Of a stretch of 64,000 bases of DNA, positions 62,901-64,000 are shown piece by piece. The stretch's first letter is position 1; the number at the start of each line of letters is the position of its first letter. Source of the DNA: Bacteroidota bacterium (lineage in GTDB: Bacteria > Bacteroidota > Bacteroidia > NS11-12g > UBA955); assembly GCA_016787485.1 (NCBI GenBank), contig JAEUUL010000038.1, positions 124,001-188,000 of the forward strand, given 5' to 3'. The notes under the pieces were generated by a model. The model saw only the letters and a program-made list of their open reading frames with translations, ran no database searches and had not been told where the DNA came from. The position numbers were made by a program, and so were the translations under genes.

Positions 62901-63205
62901 AGGGTCTGAAACGGAAGATAGGTTGTGTCCTTGGGAAGGCTATAGGTTCTCCAGTAACCCAATTCACATTTTGCCTGGGTAATGAGATACCCTTCGGAAG
63001 TAACTCCGTTTCCTTCGGATATATGAACCACAGGCGCAGCACCTGTAACAACCGTCACATCAAATCCACAGGCAATACCAGCTCCCAGCAACCTCACCCG
63101 GGTGAGTCTTTCCTGCTGGTCCAGATAGTCTCGCATGTCGTTCAGCTGACCCGAGGTAAGTACCTGATTGTCTTCAAATACGGGATAATTTTTTTCGATG
63201 ATCAT
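59912..63205 (-). CDS. Large eCIS-linked protein, unknown
   Basis: I do not recognise a named family for this 1097-residue protein. It has no signal peptide. The N-terminal ~100 residues (NYPVFEDNQVLTSGQLNDMRDYLDQQERLTRVRLLG is the opening region, here cut in two blocks at QLND) suggest a phage baseplate or fibre-like attachment domain. The middle is helical with several Cys pairs (CLGKSC, CCDDC). The C-terminal ~110 residues (EGTIKGTVSY … KNGSYSISLPGG) look like a carboxypeptidase-regulatory or SpaA-type beta-sandwich, as used in fibres. It lies 8 and 11 bases from its neighbours, in the eCIS operon. A baseplate, spike-adjacent or tail-fibre role is inference. Confidence 0.7.
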   Translation of the reverse strand: MIIEKNYPVFEDNQVLTSGQLNDMRDYLDQQERLTRVRLLGAGIACGFDVTVVTGAAPVVHISEGNGVTSEGYLITQAKCELGYWRTYSLPKDTTYLPFQTLNAQNQLVTDISMYELVGEAEKNATGVKPLKDLAINWAQYAVVLFLEVYDKDLKSCLGKSCDDIGIDRIFSVRKLLIPRSDIQNKINVRANNTGGEMFPGKYNLPDVAMPRPLWNHNNSQTYDQLSLEYVKCILSTAPDLFKAIQQSYSVFSPLLSAQIPALPLSFAETAYDRWLVESLQHVAGKPGVQYLYDHALDVVKAYREFCSTASRIFSECIINMDRFPQHLTLGNSTCPPDPLRQLFIESPIHNEQKFLKKQAIRRFKRLLSLLKSYENEPTEVADKLKNPVKITPDAEKRFNLGVQALPLYYEDKSGLESFWADEDPGKCSTPSKVPSWHNQFTFENSGVAKNPLNTPWHFDISELPFYRTEGHFGMPVSDAEKCIKQWAGHFQIGIRTSRAWLGAKTPANSWFNCEFPDLQVDYSTWRNKMLFVLRNLISVMGSAKTMVQARTAFFAKETEAAPEPQAMKMDVNSDKMTENPVVNESAEESVPMKNVPFNFKTMSGTSAINESSPAMEIVNKKDAGLNGTMARVAMISESMKEENLKVAADANKGKYTSPQEKEAFNLADEVLKCLRGLQSAMPVEFENFNFDTFRQQYTCLLRRMVDLHKMVASNVNSGNYSVAQGYIILQIGSVVLNVVDQFFIYPYITIASIWDIYEQRRKQYLASHRFEKVLQKNSGANHLAGVYPGQTLLQVVHGQDELTSAEQALHFNNLKKYFVKGKKTEQSDKYSTKGLQELFIKSAQNWNEFYKKNPETVVADFTIPAMCCDDCSDIPVTDVELKPLPVPYVMVVNLLNTNKLGTGNSTSLKILNDFYDPAHYKPEIVTQPKLGKTKWTEKAWAPDPNKMSRILTYTPDSKKVESQAAKSGDSILTDVLTYGIMDAQGVETGRAEITIFIVVNKTAVKEGTIKGTVSYINPANGQTQLARQFIVEETKSGKQATIDSKNGSYSISLPGGAATLKVTVFDTQGMLTQSKTITVNGDATVNFAMTSQNDIK

Positions 63206-63216
63206 AGGAGTTGTGT

Positions 63217-64000
63217 TTATGGTCTTCCCAGCGCAGTTTGGTTGAGAATCACGGCATTTCTAGGTTTGTTCGTATCGGTTTCACAATTGTGCAGCAGACC
63301 TTCCGGATATACGGAACGCAATTCCTGCAGGATTTCAATCAATTCATTCTGTGCCTTGCTGAATGCAGCGGCATCATAGGGCATGGCATTTTTTGCAAAA
63401 AGCCAGGCGCGGTATTTCACTTCGAATCTGGCCATTTGCACAGGATTCACCCAGCAAATATTCATAGCCACATGGGCCGGAGCCTCAGCCCGTATGCGGC
63501 TCTCACAGTATTGTCTGAAATGGCGGTCGCGGAATTTTCCGGGCCAGTATGGCATAACCACACTCATCACAAAAGAATAAGGATCGTTGATTTTGCAATC
63601 CTCACAATCACCTTCTGTTTCAATGGCCAGCAGATCATCTCCGGGTTTGGTGCGCGGCCTTAAAAGCACATGTTCCAGCACATGCATTCCTTCCCTTTCA
63701 ATAAAATTACGGTTGATAAAGGAAACCAACTGCTCCACAGCTTTCATTTCCATTCCGCCATATATCACCAGGTCTTTCGCATTTGCCGTTTGTATGCGAA
63801 ACGCGATTTCCAGGTAAAGCTTTCCTGTATCGTCTGCAGGTATGGGCTCAGCCACTGTAATATGGGTATCCGCACCATCCAGCCATATCTGACGTACAGT
63901 ATATTTCCCGTTGCTGTGGTCACCTCCGGTAAAATCAAAAGAATCTCCTGGAGCCAGCCATTGTCGAAGATCCTGTGCGGAAACGACAAATTTACGGGCA
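63217..64000 (-). CDS. eCIS-linked protein, C-terminal part, cut by window
   Basis: The frame is open through the right edge of the window, so only the C-terminal ~260 residues are seen. The visible part contains FDFTGGDHSNGKYTV, HVLEHVLLRPR, CEDCKINDPYSFVMSVVMPYWPGKF and PAHVAMNICWVN followed by FEVKYRAW. These read as the conserved end of large proteins near baseplate genes of Bacteroidota contractile systems. Function unknown; it may be a baseplate wedge or fibre scaffold. The upstream part of the eCIS operon (sheath, tube, baseplate, spike) should lie beyond base 64,000. Confidence 0.65.
   Translation of the reverse strand, partial: ARKFVVSAQDLRQWLAPGDSFDFTGGDHSNGKYTVRQIWLDGADTHITVAEPIPADDTGKLYLEIAFRIQTANAKDLVIYGGMEMKAVEQLVSFINRNFIEREGMHVLEHVLLRPRTKPGDDLLAIETEGDCEDCKINDPYSFVMSVVMPYWPGKFRDRHFRQYCESRIRAEAPAHVAMNICWVNPVQMARFEVKYRAWLFAKNAMPYDAAAFSKAQNELIEILQELRSVYPEGLLHNCETDTNKPRNAVILNQTALGRP

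Overview
The window looks like chromosomal DNA of a member of the Bacteroidota with moderate G+C content. Four things point there: a short 287-residue primary sigma factor, several secreted proteins with type IX secretion (T9SS) sorting domains including one of the CHU_C/gliding type, promoters of the TAnnTTTG type close to start codons, and a contractile-injection gene set of the Bacteroidota kind. Genes are tightly packed, many neighbours overlap by 1-4 bases, and no gap without a gene exceeds about 230 bases. I saw no tRNA, rRNA, CRISPR array or transposase.

Bases 1-18,800 are mostly housekeeping. They hold a DedA-family protein (cut by the window edge), aroE, a lipoprotein M1 aminopeptidase, feoA-feoB and rpoD. 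A long minus-strand run follows: a secreted unknown, a 1515-residue PKD-repeat T9SS protein, mnmA, a von Willebrand-type membrane protein, a small T9SS protein, a YjjG-like nucleotidase, a SIMPL protein and adk.

Bases 18,980-30,510 form a nonulosonic acid locus that reads as a CMP-legionaminic acid pathway: LegC, an ATP-grasp enzyme, a small HAD phosphatase, a NeuB/LegI synthase, a PIG-L deacetylase, a NeuC/LegG epimerase, a GNAT acetyltransferase, a PtmE-like CBS-nucleotidyltransferase, a NeuA/LegF cytidylyltransferase, a candidate sugar transferase, LegB and a Wzx-type flippase. The middle of this locus (about 22,190-25,260) is much richer in A+T than both flanks. Its left edge falls inside the synthase gene, which suggests the segment was swapped in by recombination.

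Bases 30,600-52,120 mix an Omp28-like lipoprotein, a crotonase, a PAP2 phosphatase, a methyltransferase, an ECF sigma/anti-sigma/outer-membrane operon, menB, two unrelated isocitrate dehydrogenases transcribed divergently, a 1967-residue T9SS protein, a sugar transporter, grpE-dnaJ and riboflavin synthase. Just after menB an A+T-rich 2.2 kb segment (a Cys-rich secreted protein and a T9SS protein) is followed by a second, about 91% identical copy of the last 138 bases of menB. This is the footprint of an insertion into the menB 3' end.

Bases 52,126-64,000 (minus strand) are the promoter-distal end of an extracellular contractile injection system (eCIS). In transcription order they encode a window-truncated protein, a 1097-residue unknown, a tape-measure-type protein, an AAA+ ATPase, and a 1391-residue protein with an eCIS-core (DUF4157) domain and a C-terminal nuclease-like domain. 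A small acidic protein starts one base after that effector gene. I propose that the last two are an injected nuclease and its immunity protein.
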